Positions 20,923-29,613 of a stretch of DNA of 64,000 nt are shown one piece after another. This stretch comes from Limnochorda sp. LNt. Its GTDB lineage: Bacteria > Bacillota > Limnochordia > Limnochordales > Geochordaceae. Under the pieces are notes generated by a model. That model saw nothing but the letters and a program-made list of their open reading frames with translations. It was not told the DNA's origin and did no database searches. Made by a program: the position numbers and the translations under genes. How positions within the stretch are numbered: the stretch's first letter is position 1; each line of letters begins with the position of its first letter. The stretch is from contig NZ_CP141614.1 of the NCBI RefSeq assembly GCF_035593265.1, positions 1,240,001 to 1,304,000 of the forward strand. The letters run 5' to 3'.

Positions 20923-21490
20923 GTGGCGACGCGGACGCTGTTGACCGCCGACGACTTGCTCCGGCTCCCCAAAGACGGCAAGCGCTGCGAGCTGGTGAAG
21001 GGGGAGCTGGTGGAGATGGCTCCGCGGGAGCCGAGCATGGCATCGGTGCGGGGCTCCTCGCCGGGCTCCTGGGCCCCTTCGTGCGTCAGCAAGGGCTGGG
21101 GCACGTGGCAGTGGAGATAGGTTTCTTGCTCGCCCAGAGCCCCGACACCGTTCGGGCACCTGATGTCGCCTTCATTTCCAAGGAGCGCCTGGTGCGGCCG
21201 CTTCCCAAGGGCTATTCTACCGTTCACCGGATGTGGCCATCGAGGTCCTCTCGGCCCATGATACCTTTCATGACGTCCAGGACCGCATCGAGGAATGGCT
21301 TTCTGCCGGCGCCCGGAGCGTCTGGCTGGTCGATCCCGGCCGCCGCCGGGTGACGGTCTACGCGCATCCTTTCCACCCCAAGGTCTTCGAGGCCGCCGAC
21401 ATCCTCTCCGACCCTGCCATTCCGGGCTTCTCGGTGCGGGTAGCGGATCTGTTCGCCGGAGGAGACACGACGACAACCCGACGCCGCTGA
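20923..21490 (+). pseudogene. Uma2-type (DUF820) gene, frameshifted copy 1
   Basis: Relative of the intact Uma2-type genes at 30728 and 54485, broken by at least two frameshifts. GTG 20923 opens ATRTLLTADDLLRLPKDGKR and ELVKGELVEMAP. Homology then moves to another frame (PDTVRAPDVAFISKERLV) and to a third near 21233 (DVAIEVLSAHDTFHDVQDRI, then SAGARSVWLVDPGRRRV). The upstream region also matches the other copies, except that the -10 region reads GGTATACGTATACT, with extra bases between two near-repeats. Uma2 proteins have a PD-(D/E)XK-like nuclease fold; this copy cannot make one. Confidence 0.85.
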
Positions 21491-21517
21491 GCCCGCAGTG
21501 GGTCTGCGGTACGCCAG

Positions 21518-21712
21518 GTGAGCGCCCACCTGGCTCCCGTAGCGCCGCTGGTAATGCTTAGTGCCCTGGCCCCTTCGGCCGAACAGGCCACCCAGCTGGC
21601 CCACGAGGCGGCCGCCCTGCTCGTGGAAGAGGGCCGCCGCCGCTATCCCTCCCGCTTCGACCAGGCCCGCGCCCTGCTGGGCACGTGCAGCCCGCCGGCC
21701 GTCGTGCGGTGA
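21518..21712 (+). pseudogene. C-terminal fragment related to the protein at 33361-33954
   Basis: 64 codons whose product (PLVMLSALAPSAEQATQLAH, EAAALLVEEGRR, LGTCSPPAVV) lines up with the last third of the membrane-anchored protein at 33361-33954 (PLVLVSAQTLDPDLASRLAH, EAAALLAERS, LAATCSPPVMV). The membrane anchor and middle domain are missing. It lies directly after the broken Uma2 copy. Confidence 0.5.
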
Positions 21713-21735
21713 AAAGCTGCCGTCGCCCGCCTCCG

Positions 21736-24501
21736 TCACCCCGAAGGCGCCCCCTCAGGCGCCGCCGGCTCGAACCCCTGAAACACCGACGTCATGAAGT
21801 GGGCGGGCCCCACCATCTCCAAACGATACACGCGCCCGGAGCGCTCTTCGACCCACAGGCGCCAGTAGGTCTGCGACACCGGGTGATACGCCCCCACCAC
21901 CGCCATCCGACGGCCGCCCGTCTGCTCGGTTCGCAGCCGCAACGGGTTGGTGAACTCCTGCCAGTACCCGTAATCGGGCCATCGGAAGCCCCCGCCGGAC
22001 CAGGGCCTCTCGTGCCATTCCTCGCCCGGCCGGCGCTCTTGCTGCACCGAACCGTTCACCTTGACCTCCAGCAGCACTTCGCCGCGTTCGTCGAAGGCCG
22101 TCATCCACATGGTGTCGGGAGCCCGGTATCGGATGCGGTACCGCCAGCGGGCGCTGCCCGTGTCGAGCTCCTGCACCTCCTCCAGGGCCGTCAGCTGTTC
22201 CATGGCCCTGGCCGCCTGCCGGAGAAGTTCCCAGGCCGTCCGCACGGGAAGGTGCCACTCGAAGCGAGCCGACGCCTCACCGCTCGGCCCCTGCACCACC
22301 ACCTGTACCTCCAGCGGCCCTTCCGGACGGCCGTCGGGAATGGTCAAAGCCCCTGAATAAACCCCATCTTCCTCCTCGACCAGTTCCGACCAGGGGCCAC
22401 CTCCTGACCCATCCACAGGGTTGGTAGCGACCTGACCGGCCGGACCTGCAGGCTCTGCGGCCCGTACCATCACCCGCGCTCCGGCGGCGGGTCGACCGAC
22501 GAGGTCGCTCAGGAAAACCCGCAGCTCGTTGGACCCGGGCAGTGCTGGAGACAGGTTGACGGCCACCACGTACGGCCCGGCTCGCCGCGCGTCCGATACC
22601 GGCAGGGACATGGTCGGGCCAGGAGCGGGACAACCCGGTTTACCGAGCGCGCCGTGTGCGGACGAGGAGGTAGAAGGCCCGAGCGGTGGAACCGAGCAGC
22701 CGCGCCGGGCGTAGCTGACCATGGCCCAGATGTCCGTATCCGACAGCAGGCGCGCCAGCGCCTGCTTGCGGGCCGCCCAGCTCCCGCCGGGGTACCCCTC
22801 CCGTAGCCACCAGAAATAATCCCCGTCGGTGCCGGGCGGGCGAGCTGCCAGCCACTCCGCGCAGGGCCCGCAGTGCTGGGCCACCAGCGCAGCCCCCCGT
22901 GCCAGTACCTCCGGGGTCGGGGTCAGCGGATTTCGCTTGAAGGCAGCCGGGGTGGCGGGAAAAAGGGCGGCCTGGCCGAAGGCGAAGGCAGCGACTCCCA
23001 GGGGGACCGCCATCAGAGGCGTCAGCGGCCGCGTGGCCGGCCGGGCGAACAGGCGGATGCCGATCCCCACTGCCGCCCCCGCCAGCAAGAAGGCAGCTAC
23101 CAGCAAGGCAGCCCGACGGGAAGACCCCCAGGGTTCCACCAAGCTCAGTCGAAAGAGCCCGGAAGGCGCAAGGGGCGGCTCGACGGTGAACGTGAAGGTG
23201 AAGGGGGAGAGCGGCGCACGCGGGCCGCCCCACTCAAGGCGTCCCTGCCATGTGCCGGCCATGGGCAGGACGGCGCGGCCCTCATAGATGCGTCCGCCAT
23301 CCCTGTCCGCGGCGCCGGAGTCCGCAGGCAGCCCGGCCAGGCGGGGCTGCAAGGTCACCCGGATGGGCACCATCGGATGATCCGGCATGTCCAGCGACAG
23401 CCGGGGGATGCGATCCGGCGCGGGGCCGGTCAATTCCCAACGCACCTCCACCGGTCCCTGGCTGCCTGCGATGACGGGCTGCAGGGCGAGCTGCACCTGC
23501 TCCCCTTGCACGTTCCACGTGAAGGTGCGGGCCTCCACCCTGGCGGGGGGCACGGGCGGCGGGGTCGAGCGCAACAGACCCGCCGTGGCCACCACGCTCA
23601 GGGCCAGGACGGCCTCCACCTGCACGGCCCGTCGCACCTTCCGGGCGATCCGACCCGGGTCTCGGCCTTCCAGGCTGTGGGCCAGCAGGCTCACCGCCGC
23701 CGCTGCCAGCGCGCCGGCCAGCAGCACCATTTTCAGCGCCAGCAGCTGCCCGTACGGGGCGGCGACCAGCCCTGCCAGGCCCGGCAGGTACGCCCGGGCG
23801 CTGAAGGCCCCCGTGAGCCCCAGCACCGCCAGGCAGCCCATCGCCCACCCGGAAAAGCGCCCGACGCACCGAACCGTGTGGGGCGGCGCCGGCGGCCATT
23901 GGCTCACCGCCAGATGGGCCAACACCCCGGCCCAGGCCGCCGCAGCCGCCAGGTGAAGGAGGTCCACCGCGCCCGCCAGCGCCCACTGGCCCACGTCCAT
24001 GGCGTGCCCGCTGAACGAGAAGGTGGCAAACCCGAGCAGGGCAAGCACCGTGGTCCATGGCCGGGCGGCCCGCCCGAAGCGGCCACGGTCACCGGCGGCG
24101 CCGCCAGGCGTATGGGGCTTCCCCAGGGCCACTGCAAGCCCCAGGGCGCAGAGCGCCCTGGCCAGTCGGGCCTGACCAAAGCGCGTCGACCAGGCCAGAT
24201 CCATGGCTCGCGCAAGCGAGGACTCCGCGCCGTTCAAGGCCGCCAGAGCCGTGGCGGTCGCAAGGAGATCCGCCAAGGCCAGCACCAACGCCAGCGCCGC
24301 AGCCGCCACCCCCAGGTGGCGGCTGCGCTCAAGGGGGTCGAGCACCGTGGATGAAGGGGTGCGGGCGGAAGCTGCCGGACACCCGAGCCAGAACGCGGGA
24401 ACCCACGTGGCTCCCGCAGCCACCACCCATGCCACGAGCTGCGCGGTGGCCAGCAGGTACGCCACGCGTTCACCCGGTGACCCGGAAGGCCACCGACCCA
24501 C
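21736..24501 (-). CDS. large CopD-domain membrane protein with degenerate cytochrome-c-like segment
   Basis: 921-aa envelope protein. The N-terminal ~330 residues form a CopD-type copper-resistance module of about eight membrane spans (SGHAMDVGQWALAGAVDLLH, LHLAAAAAWAGVLAH, LLALKMVLLAGALAAA). A periplasmic CopC/YtkA-like beta region follows, then two more spans. A cytochrome-c-like stretch (GAALVAQHCGPCAEW, near residue 543) keeps the two cysteines but lacks the His of CxxCH. The last third is a second beta-rich outer region. GTG 24501 overlaps copC by 32 nt; GTG 24465, just after the copC stop, is equally plausible. Probably acts with CopC in copper handling. Confidence 0.75.
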   Translation of the reverse strand: MGRWPSGSPGERVAYLLATAQLVAWVVAAGATWVPAFWLGCPAASARTPSSTVLDPLERSRHLGVAAAALALVLALADLLATATALAALNGAESSLARAMDLAWSTRFGQARLARALCALGLAVALGKPHTPGGAAGDRGRFGRAARPWTTVLALLGFATFSFSGHAMDVGQWALAGAVDLLHLAAAAAWAGVLAHLAVSQWPPAPPHTVRCVGRFSGWAMGCLAVLGLTGAFSARAYLPGLAGLVAAPYGQLLALKMVLLAGALAAAAVSLLAHSLEGRDPGRIARKVRRAVQVEAVLALSVVATAGLLRSTPPPVPPARVEARTFTWNVQGEQVQLALQPVIAGSQGPVEVRWELTGPAPDRIPRLSLDMPDHPMVPIRVTLQPRLAGLPADSGAADRDGGRIYEGRAVLPMAGTWQGRLEWGGPRAPLSPFTFTFTVEPPLAPSGLFRLSLVEPWGSSRRAALLVAAFLLAGAAVGIGIRLFARPATRPLTPLMAVPLGVAAFAFGQAALFPATPAAFKRNPLTPTPEVLARGAALVAQHCGPCAEWLAARPPGTDGDYFWWLREGYPGGSWAARKQALARLLSDTDIWAMVSYARRGCSVPPLGPSTSSSAHGALGKPGCPAPGPTMSLPVSDARRAGPYVVAVNLSPALPGSNELRVFLSDLVGRPAAGARVMVRAAEPAGPAGQVATNPVDGSGGGPWSELVEEEDGVYSGALTIPDGRPEGPLEVQVVVQGPSGEASARFEWHLPVRTAWELLRQAARAMEQLTALEEVQELDTGSARWRYRIRYRAPDTMWMTAFDERGEVLLEVKVNGSVQQERRPGEEWHERPWSGGGFRWPDYGYWQEFTNPLRLRTEQTGGRRMAVVGAYHPVSQTYWRLWVEERSGRVYRLEMVGPAHFMTSVFQGFEPAAPEGAPSG

Positions 24502-24916
24502 TGACGGTGTGCCCGTCGGCCCCCAGGGTCACCCACTGCAGCACGTAAGCGCCCGGAGCCAGCCGCCAAGGGGAGCCGGCCTCGAACAGGGACGCCTGGA
24601 CCCTCGTGGGAGCGTCACGCAGGGGCCGCAAGGTAGCCACGAGCACAGCAGGCTCGTTGCGGCCGTCGCCGTCCTCGTTGAGATCGCGCACGATCTCGAC
24701 GCGGACCTGCTCGACGGGCTCCGAAAACTCCAATCGGACCTTCGGAAGCGTCTGCAGTCGCTGACCGGCTTCCGGCACCGAGCGCCGCAGGTAGCTATGA
24801 GCGAGGGTAGGTCCCGTCGCTTCAGGCGGTGCGAACGTGGTGGCCAGCAGCAACCCGGCCAGCACCCCCAACGCCGGCATCCACCGCCGTGGGGATCGGC
24901 GGACGGTTTGGCCCAA
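24470..24916 (-). CDS. copC: copper resistance protein CopC family
   Basis: 148-aa secreted copper-binding protein. A basic N-terminus and hydrophobic segment (LGVLAGLLLATTFAPPEATG) form a signal peptide. The mature part begins near AHSYLRRSVPEAGQRL, whose His is the usual N-terminal Cu(II) ligand, and ends with LGADGHTVSGSVAFRV, which holds the conserved Asp-His pair. TTG 24916 is chosen because GGGAGGT lies 7 nt upstream; the longer frame has no support. Overlaps the CopD-like gene, so the two form one operon. Confidence 0.82.
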   Translation of the reverse strand: MGQTVRRSPRRWMPALGVLAGLLLATTFAPPEATGPTLAHSYLRRSVPEAGQRLQTLPKVRLEFSEPVEQVRVEIVRDLNEDGDGRNEPAVLVATLRPLRDAPTRVQASLFEAGSPWRLAPGAYVLQWVTLGADGHTVSGSVAFRVTG

Positions 24917-25125
24917 GGCACATACCTCCCGCCGCATTTTAATCGAGACCCGACGAGATGGGGGTCGGCGTGGCACCGAGAGCGGTGCGCTGCTATCGTC
25001 GGGGAAACCCGGACGGCGTTCGGCACCTACAAGGTCCTGCAATCCACCCTTATCGGCCTGGTCCTGCTGCTGCCCGCCTCCGTGGTTGGATAGGTCAGCC
25101 GACGACTGGGCTGGACGTGGCAGCC

Positions 25126-25211
25126 CTGGTGCGGTTTTTCCTTGCGGGTATGCTGGCCAGATCCGGTTCGGAAAGGGCTTCGCCGCCGGAGCAGCTGTAA
25201 AACCGCACCAG
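25126..25211. repeat. 13-bp inverted repeat next to hairpin copy 2
   Basis: CTGGTGCGGTTTT (25126-25138) and its exact complement (25199-25211) enclose ~60 nt. The right arm runs straight into the 25212-25271 hairpin. It lies between the start of the copC operon and the end of the P-type ATPase gene. Confidence 0.5.
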
Positions 25212-25271
25212 GTCACGGCCTCGATCCCACGGTTCGATCTCACGAAGAGGTCGAGGGACCGAGGCCGTGAC
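25212..25271. repeat. recurrent hairpin element, copy 2
   Basis: Nearly identical to 54312-54371 (few substitutions) and sharing its outer stem with 18783-18842. Outer arms GTCACGGCCTCGATCC and GGCCGTGAC close a hairpin with an inner GATCTCACGAAGAGGTCGAG portion. It could end transcription of the P-type ATPase operon. Confidence 0.7.
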
Positions 25272-25374
25272 GTCTTTGTGCTTCTGGGGATGCACGCAGG
25301 GTACCCCCTAAGCGGTACCCCGAACTGCGAAGCGACGGCTTTCCCGGGGTGTTCCGAGCCTCCGCCGTGGGGGG

Positions 25375-27315
25375 TCACCCCCGGGCCGCCCGCAGGCCAT
25401 TGCCGACGGCCAGAAGCTCGCTCACTTCGTGGGCGACCACCGCCGAGGCCACCCCGATGACACCCAGCAGGGCCGATGGGACCAGTACCAGCAGAAGAAG
25501 CACGGAGAACACGATGTTCTGCCAGGCGATGCGCTGGCTTCGCCGGGCCACCTTCATGGCCGCCACTACCTGGCCGGGGTCGTCCCCCATGAGGGCGACG
25601 CCCGCTGCCTCGATAGCCGCATCCGAACCCGCCGCCCCCATCGCGATCCCGACCGAGGCTGCGGCCAGAGCGGGCGCGTCGTTGACGCCGTCTCCCACCA
25701 TCGCGACCGGACCGTATCGGGCCTCCAGCTCCCGCACCGCCGCCACCTTCTCCTCCGGCCGAAGCCCGGCCCGCACTTCGTCGATGCCCAACTCCCGCGC
25801 GATAGCCTGCGCCGTCGTCGGGTGGTCGCCCGTCAGCATGACCACCCGGAGCCCCATCCGGTGCAGTTCGGCCACCGCCGGGCGGGCGGCGGGGCGGGGT
25901 TGGTCACGCAAGGCGATGAGCCCGACTGCGCGGCCTCGCCGGGCCACCAGGATCACCGTCTTGCCCTGCTCTTGCAACCGAGCCGCATGGTGCTCCAATG
26001 CCGGTGAGACGTGCGTGCCGAGTTGCGCCGCGAAGGCCGGGCTTGCGACGAACACCTCCTCGTCGCCCACGACGGCCCGGGCCCCCGCCCCTACCACGGC
26101 CTGAAAGCCCGACGTCGCCAGGGGGTTCACCCCTTCCGACGTGGCGCGCGCCACCACGGCGCGTGCCAGGGGGTGTTCGCTCCAGCGCTCCACCCCTGCC
26201 GCCAGCGCGAGGAGTTCGGTCTGTGTCACGCCGCTCTCGGGCACGACGTCGGTCACCTGGGGCCGGCCTCGGGTGAGCGTCCCGGTCTTGTCGAAGGCCA
26301 CGACCCGGATTCGGTCCAGCTGCTCGAGGTGGATGCCGCCTTTGATCAGGACACCCTGGCGGCCTGCTCGGGAGATGGCCGCGGCGGTGGCCACCGGTGT
26401 CGACATGACCAGGGCGCAGGGTGCGGCGGCGACCAGCAGCACCACGGCCCGATGCGCCCAGGTCCGGACGTCCTGGCCCAGGAGAGGCGGCACCACGAGG
26501 AGCACGGCGGCAGCGGCCAGCACCGCCGGGCTGTAGCGTCGACCGAAGCGGTCGATCCACCGCTGGGCCCGCGACTTGACCTCCTGGGCCTCTTCCACCA
26601 GGTGGATCATGCGCGCCAGCGTGTTGCTGGCGAAATCGGCCGTGACACGAGCCGTGAGGGCGCCCGTCGTGTTGATGGTGCCGGCGAACAACCGGTCGCC
26701 CGGCCCCTTGTCCACGGGAATGGATTCCCCAGTCACGGCGGATTCGTCGAGGCTCGAACGGCCCTCCACGACGACGGCGTCGGTCGGCACCCGTTCACCC
26801 GGCCGGATGAGGATGAGGTCGCCGGGCTTCAGCGCCTGGGCGGGCACCTGCTCCTCTCGCCCGTCCCGCAGCCGCCACGCCGTCTCCGGCACCAGCTTGA
26901 GCAGCGCGCGAATGGCCGTGCGAGTGCGGGCGTAGGTGTATTCCTCCAGGGCTTCGGCCGCGCTGTAGAGCAGCACCAGCAGCCCGGCCTCCACCCACTC
27001 CCCCAGCACGATGGCACCCAGGGCGGCGAAGGCCATCAGCGCTTCGATGCCGATCTCCCGCTCGTGGCGCCACTCCTCCCATCCCTCCTTCGCCCAGTAC
27101 CGCGCGCCCACGGCGATGGCCACGAGGTAGACTGCCGCTGACAGCCACGCAGGCCCGCCCAGCCGCTCGACGGCCCAGCCGGCGGCGAGGATGAGGGCGG
27201 CGGCGCCGGCATTCTTCACCGGGCCGAACGCGTACCAGGGGCCGTCGAAGCCCTCCTCGGCCTCTTCCCGCTCCTCTCGCACGCGCTCCTCCATTCGCAC
27301 GCGCTCCTCAACCAT
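25375..27315 (-). CDS. heavy-metal translocating P1B-type ATPase
   Basis: 646-aa metal efflux ATPase. The TGES actuator motif (near 193), the phosphorylation motif DKTGTLT (near 338), the nucleotide-site HP (SEHPLA) and GDGVNDAPA (near 541) are all present. The membrane metal motif is APC (AAAPCALVMSTPV) instead of the usual CPC or SPC, and the last span ends HEVSELLAVGNGLR, like Zn/Cd/Co-type P1B pumps. There is no N-terminal CxxC metal domain; the N-terminus is a short Glu/Arg-rich tail. ATG 27315 overlaps the ArsR-type gene by 8 nt. Metal most likely Zn, Cd or Co; not certain. Confidence 0.92.
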   Translation of the reverse strand: MVEERVRMEERVREEREEAEEGFDGPWYAFGPVKNAGAAALILAAGWAVERLGGPAWLSAAVYLVAIAVGARYWAKEGWEEWRHEREIGIEALMAFAALGAIVLGEWVEAGLLVLLYSAAEALEEYTYARTRTAIRALLKLVPETAWRLRDGREEQVPAQALKPGDLILIRPGERVPTDAVVVEGRSSLDESAVTGESIPVDKGPGDRLFAGTINTTGALTARVTADFASNTLARMIHLVEEAQEVKSRAQRWIDRFGRRYSPAVLAAAAVLLVVPPLLGQDVRTWAHRAVVLLVAAAPCALVMSTPVATAAAISRAGRQGVLIKGGIHLEQLDRIRVVAFDKTGTLTRGRPQVTDVVPESGVTQTELLALAAGVERWSEHPLARAVVARATSEGVNPLATSGFQAVVGAGARAVVGDEEVFVASPAFAAQLGTHVSPALEHHAARLQEQGKTVILVARRGRAVGLIALRDQPRPAARPAVAELHRMGLRVVMLTGDHPTTAQAIARELGIDEVRAGLRPEEKVAAVRELEARYGPVAMVGDGVNDAPALAAASVGIAMGAAGSDAAIEAAGVALMGDDPGQVVAAMKVARRSQRIAWQNIVFSVLLLLVLVPSALLGVIGVASAVVAHEVSELLAVGNGLRAARG

Positions 27316-27748
27316 CGTGAAGGGCCTCCTCTCGCAACCATCGTCGGATGGTGTCGTCAGCCAGCCGGTAGAAGGCCATGCGCCCCTCTTTGCGGTACGT
27401 CACGGCGCCGGATCGGTAAAGCAGGCGGAGCTGGTAGCTCGCCGCGCTGATGGACAGCGAGACCACCTCGGCAACGTCGCAAACACACAGTTCCTCCCTG
27501 GCCAGGGCGTGGAGGATCCGAAGGCGGGTCGGGTCGGCCAGAAGGGCGAACCGATCGGCGATGCGCCGGGCCTCGTCGACGGAAGGCAGCCCCTGGCAGG
27601 CCCGCCGAATCGCCTCAGGGTGGACTCCGAACACCTCGCAGACATCGGGACCCGAAGCGCCACTTGAAGACCGCGACGTCGGCCCTCGGGAGAACCCGGT
27701 CACCCCCCGGGAGCCCCTCGACCGACGGGTCATAGTCGCCCGACGCAT
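27308..27748 (-). CDS. ArsR/SmtB-family metal sensor, CadC-like
   Basis: 146-aa winged-helix repressor. The CadC-type metal site is visible: an N-terminal Cys (DVCEVFGVHPEAIRRA) and the ELCVCDVAEV motif in the DNA-binding helix region; recognition helix SISAASYQLRLLYRSG. ATG 27748 has GGAGGAGG 8 nt upstream. The first ~30 residues are basic, low complexity. It leads the operon and should be released by the metal exported by the downstream ATPase. Confidence 0.9.
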   Translation of the reverse strand: MRRATMTRRSRGSRGVTGFSRGPTSRSSSGASGPDVCEVFGVHPEAIRRACQGLPSVDEARRIADRFALLADPTRLRILHALAREELCVCDVAEVVSLSISAASYQLRLLYRSGAVTYRKEGRMAFYRLADDTIRRWLREEALHDG

Positions 27749-27785
27749 CCGGAAAGCCTCCTCCTTCGTTCGCGTTGCGCCTTAC

Positions 27786-27814
27786 ATTGTATCATACTCA
27801 AGCGACCATGGTAA
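27786..27814 (-). promoter_or_regulatory. promoter/operator of the cadC-like-P-type ATPase operon
   Basis: On the minus strand, TTACCA (27814-27809), a 17-bp spacer and TACAAT (27791-27786). A short palindrome, GTATCATAC, overlaps the -10 region and could be an ArsR-type operator. Confidence 0.5.
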
Positions 27815-28068
27815 CAACCCTCTCCCAGCCTTCGGTCTGGCGCCTGGTCGCTGCAACTCGCTTTCTTTGCGCTGTCGCTCGCTCTGCTGGCTTCCCGGCG
27901 TGACGGACGTACAGGTGCGAATCGCCCGCACGCGGTAGCTGTGCACAGCGCCGACCCCGAGAGGGTGCTGGCGCTGGCCCGTCAAGCCGGCGGCCACCGA
28001 GGCGGTCGCCGAGCCGAGGTGGCAGGGGGTCGAAGTGACGATGGCCACCGGCGACCGGGGTTCGCCTG

Positions 28069-28099
28069 TTGACCTTCCAGTTGCGGGAGGGTGTACGCT
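28069..28099 (+). promoter_or_regulatory. MerR-type promoter with 19-bp spacer and dyad
   Basis: TTGACC (28069-28074), a 19-bp spacer and TACGCT (28094-28099). Within the spacer, ACCTTCC and GGAGGGT form the spaced dyad seen at CueR/MerR operators. The overlong spacer is the hallmark of promoters that MerR-family activators untwist. Only 24 nt separate the -10 from the merR-type start, so the operon is self-regulated. Confidence 0.8.
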
Positions 28100-28123
28100 G
28101 CTTTCGGGTAGGAGGCGACGGAT

Positions 28124-28594
28124 GTGCGGGTGGGCGAGTTTGCCGCCCAGGCCGGCTTAGGCGCGAAGACCGTGCGGTTTTATGAGCAGCTTGGGCTGAT
28201 TCACCCCGATGGCCGAACGCCTGCAGGATACCGGATCTACCTGCCCGACCAGGTCGAGCCGCTGCGGTTCATTCGCGCTGCCCGGATGCTGGGACTTTCG
28301 CTCCGGGAAGTTGCCGAAATGCTGGACGTCTGGGACTGCGGGCGCCGGCCATGCGACGACGTGATGCGACACATCGCCCGCAAGATCCAAGAGGTGGACA
28401 GGCAGATCGAAGGCCTCCACCAGCTGAAGCGCCAGCTCCAAGAGCTGTACACCGCCACACAGGCTTTGTCACCGAATGCCTCGGCGACTTCGGACAGGCA
28501 GGCCCGCTGCATTTGCGCCGTCGTGGCGGACATGGCGTCGACGGCCGCGACCGTCCAGGCGACCGGTAAAGCGACCGGAGGCGGGACGGCGTGA
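28124..28594 (+). CDS. MerR-family heavy-metal-responsive regulator
   Basis: 156-aa regulator. The N-terminal helix-turn-helix (VGEFAAQAGLGAKTVRFYEQ, then LGLIHPDGRTPAGYRIY) is typical. The dimer helix follows, with cysteines at DCGRRPCDD and in a C-terminal RCICAV motif, placed like the metal ligands of the MerR/ZntR/CadR group; Hg, Zn or Cd are possible inducers. GTG 28124 follows TAGGAGG at good spacing; ATG 28122 is out of frame. Its 3' end overlaps the next gene by 4 nt. Confidence 0.9.
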   Translation: MRVGEFAAQAGLGAKTVRFYEQLGLIHPDGRTPAGYRIYLPDQVEPLRFIRAARMLGLSLREVAEMLDVWDCGRRPCDDVMRHIARKIQEVDRQIEGLHQLKRQLQELYTATQALSPNASATSDRQARCICAVVADMASTAATVQATGKATGGGTA

Positions 28595-28845
28595 AGGAGG
28601 GGGCGGGTGGATGGCGGCGGGCCTGGACCTTAGTGGGCTCGATGGCCGCAGCCGTGGCGAGTTCGTTTTGCTGCCTGGGCCCCGTCATGTTTGCGGCACT
28701 GGGCGTCGGGAGCATCTCGCTTCAGCGGTTCTTCTGGACCTGGCGTCCGCTGTTCCTGGCGGTGGCGCTGGGGATGCGTATCCCTACCTGTAGCGTCCGG
28801 GGCAGGAGCTTGAGGGGGTCAATCCCGACCCGAAAAAAGGGGTGA
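28591..28845 (+). CDS. MerT-like mercury transport protein, apparently shortened
   Basis: 84 aa. Residues ~15-57 match the first part of MerT-type inner-membrane proteins: a hydrophobic segment with a vicinal cysteine pair (VASSFCCLGPVMFAALGVG), then RPLFLAVALGM as the second segment. After that the product turns polar (IPTCSVRGRSLRGS), unlike MerT, so the C-terminal part appears lost, probably by a frameshift near 28775. GTG 28591 overlaps the merR-type stop as GTGA. Function may be impaired. Confidence 0.55.
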   Translation: MKEGAGGWRRAWTLVGSMAAAVASSFCCLGPVMFAALGVGSISLQRFFWTWRPLFLAVALGMRIPTCSVRGRSLRGSIPTRKKG

Positions 28846-28852
28846 AGGTGCC

Positions 28853-29420
28853 GTGGGTACACCCATCCGTCCGCCGGCCAACCGTACCCCCGCCCGGCGT
28901 GCCTGGGCCGTGGGGGTTTTGATGGGGATGGTTGTGCTCAGCGCGCTCGGGTGGGCTTCTCTAAGGCCGTCGGAGAAAAGTCCCGCGAAAGCCCAGAAGC
29001 TAGCGGTCGGCTTGCCGGCGCCTGAGTTTCGCGGAATGCTGCTCGACGGGTCGCGGGTAACCCGGAAGAGCCTACATGGCAAGCCCGCTGTGGTGAACTT
29101 TTTTGCGACATGGTGCACGCCGTGCCTGGGCGAGCTGCCCTACTTCGATCGGCTTCACCGAACCTCCGGCGACCGGCTTCAGGTGCTGATGGTTAACGTC
29201 GGGGATGGCAGAACAGGTGCGTACCTTCGTGGAGTTGAACGGGTTTCACTTCCCGGTTGTATTCGACGCGGACGGACGCATGAGCGAGGCTTTCTCCGTC
29301 TACGGCATTCCCTGGTCCGTGGTCATCGATGCCCAGGGGGTAGTCCGAGCCATCCGCCCCGGCCCCGCCCGAGACTTGGAAGACCTCCTCGGGCTTGTGC
29401 AAAGCGTCGTTGGAAAGTAG
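28853..29420 (+). pseudogene. TlpA/ResA-type thioredoxin-fold protein, frameshifted
   Basis: GTG 28853 opens a membrane-anchored thioredoxin-like protein: signal/anchor VGVLMGMVVLSALGWASL, then KPAVVNFFATWCTPCLGELP with an intact CxxC active site. Near 29205 (GGGGATGG) the continuation of the fold moves to another frame (QVRTFVELNGFHFPVVFDAD, then VYGIPWSVVIDAQGVV), which ends at 29420. In the original frame the protein runs on as unrelated sequence to 29734. A single-base change in a G-run would restore one ~190-codon gene. It may be a true mutation or a sequence error. Confidence 0.75.
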
Positions 29421-29613
29421 TCGCGGCACTGCGTCCGTTGCCCCCAACGAAACCCGGCGAAGCGGCTCGAAGTCGTCCCACCGGTTCGGATCTCGACTTC
29501 GGGACCTGCGCCGAGGTGTGCCGAGTGACGGGCCAGGCTCTTGACCCTCTTGCGACGAGAAGGTGTAGGGTCCGCAGCGGGTGTTGGACCGATTCGGAAA
29601 GGAGCTGGAGTCG

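Noticed and set aside
22873-24354. 493-codon plus-strand frame opposite the CopD gene
   Set aside because: Antisense shadow; low-complexity Gly/Arg/Gln product and no ribosome site.
25095-25295. 66-codon minus-strand frame over the hairpin element
   Set aside because: Its product is a translation of the repeat; similar frames over the other hairpin copies show the same artefact.
27815-28060. Gene piece in the gap between the two metal regulators (plus-strand HAVAVHSADPERVLALARQA)
   Set aside because: Protein-like for only ~20 residues, with no recognisable family and no start site.
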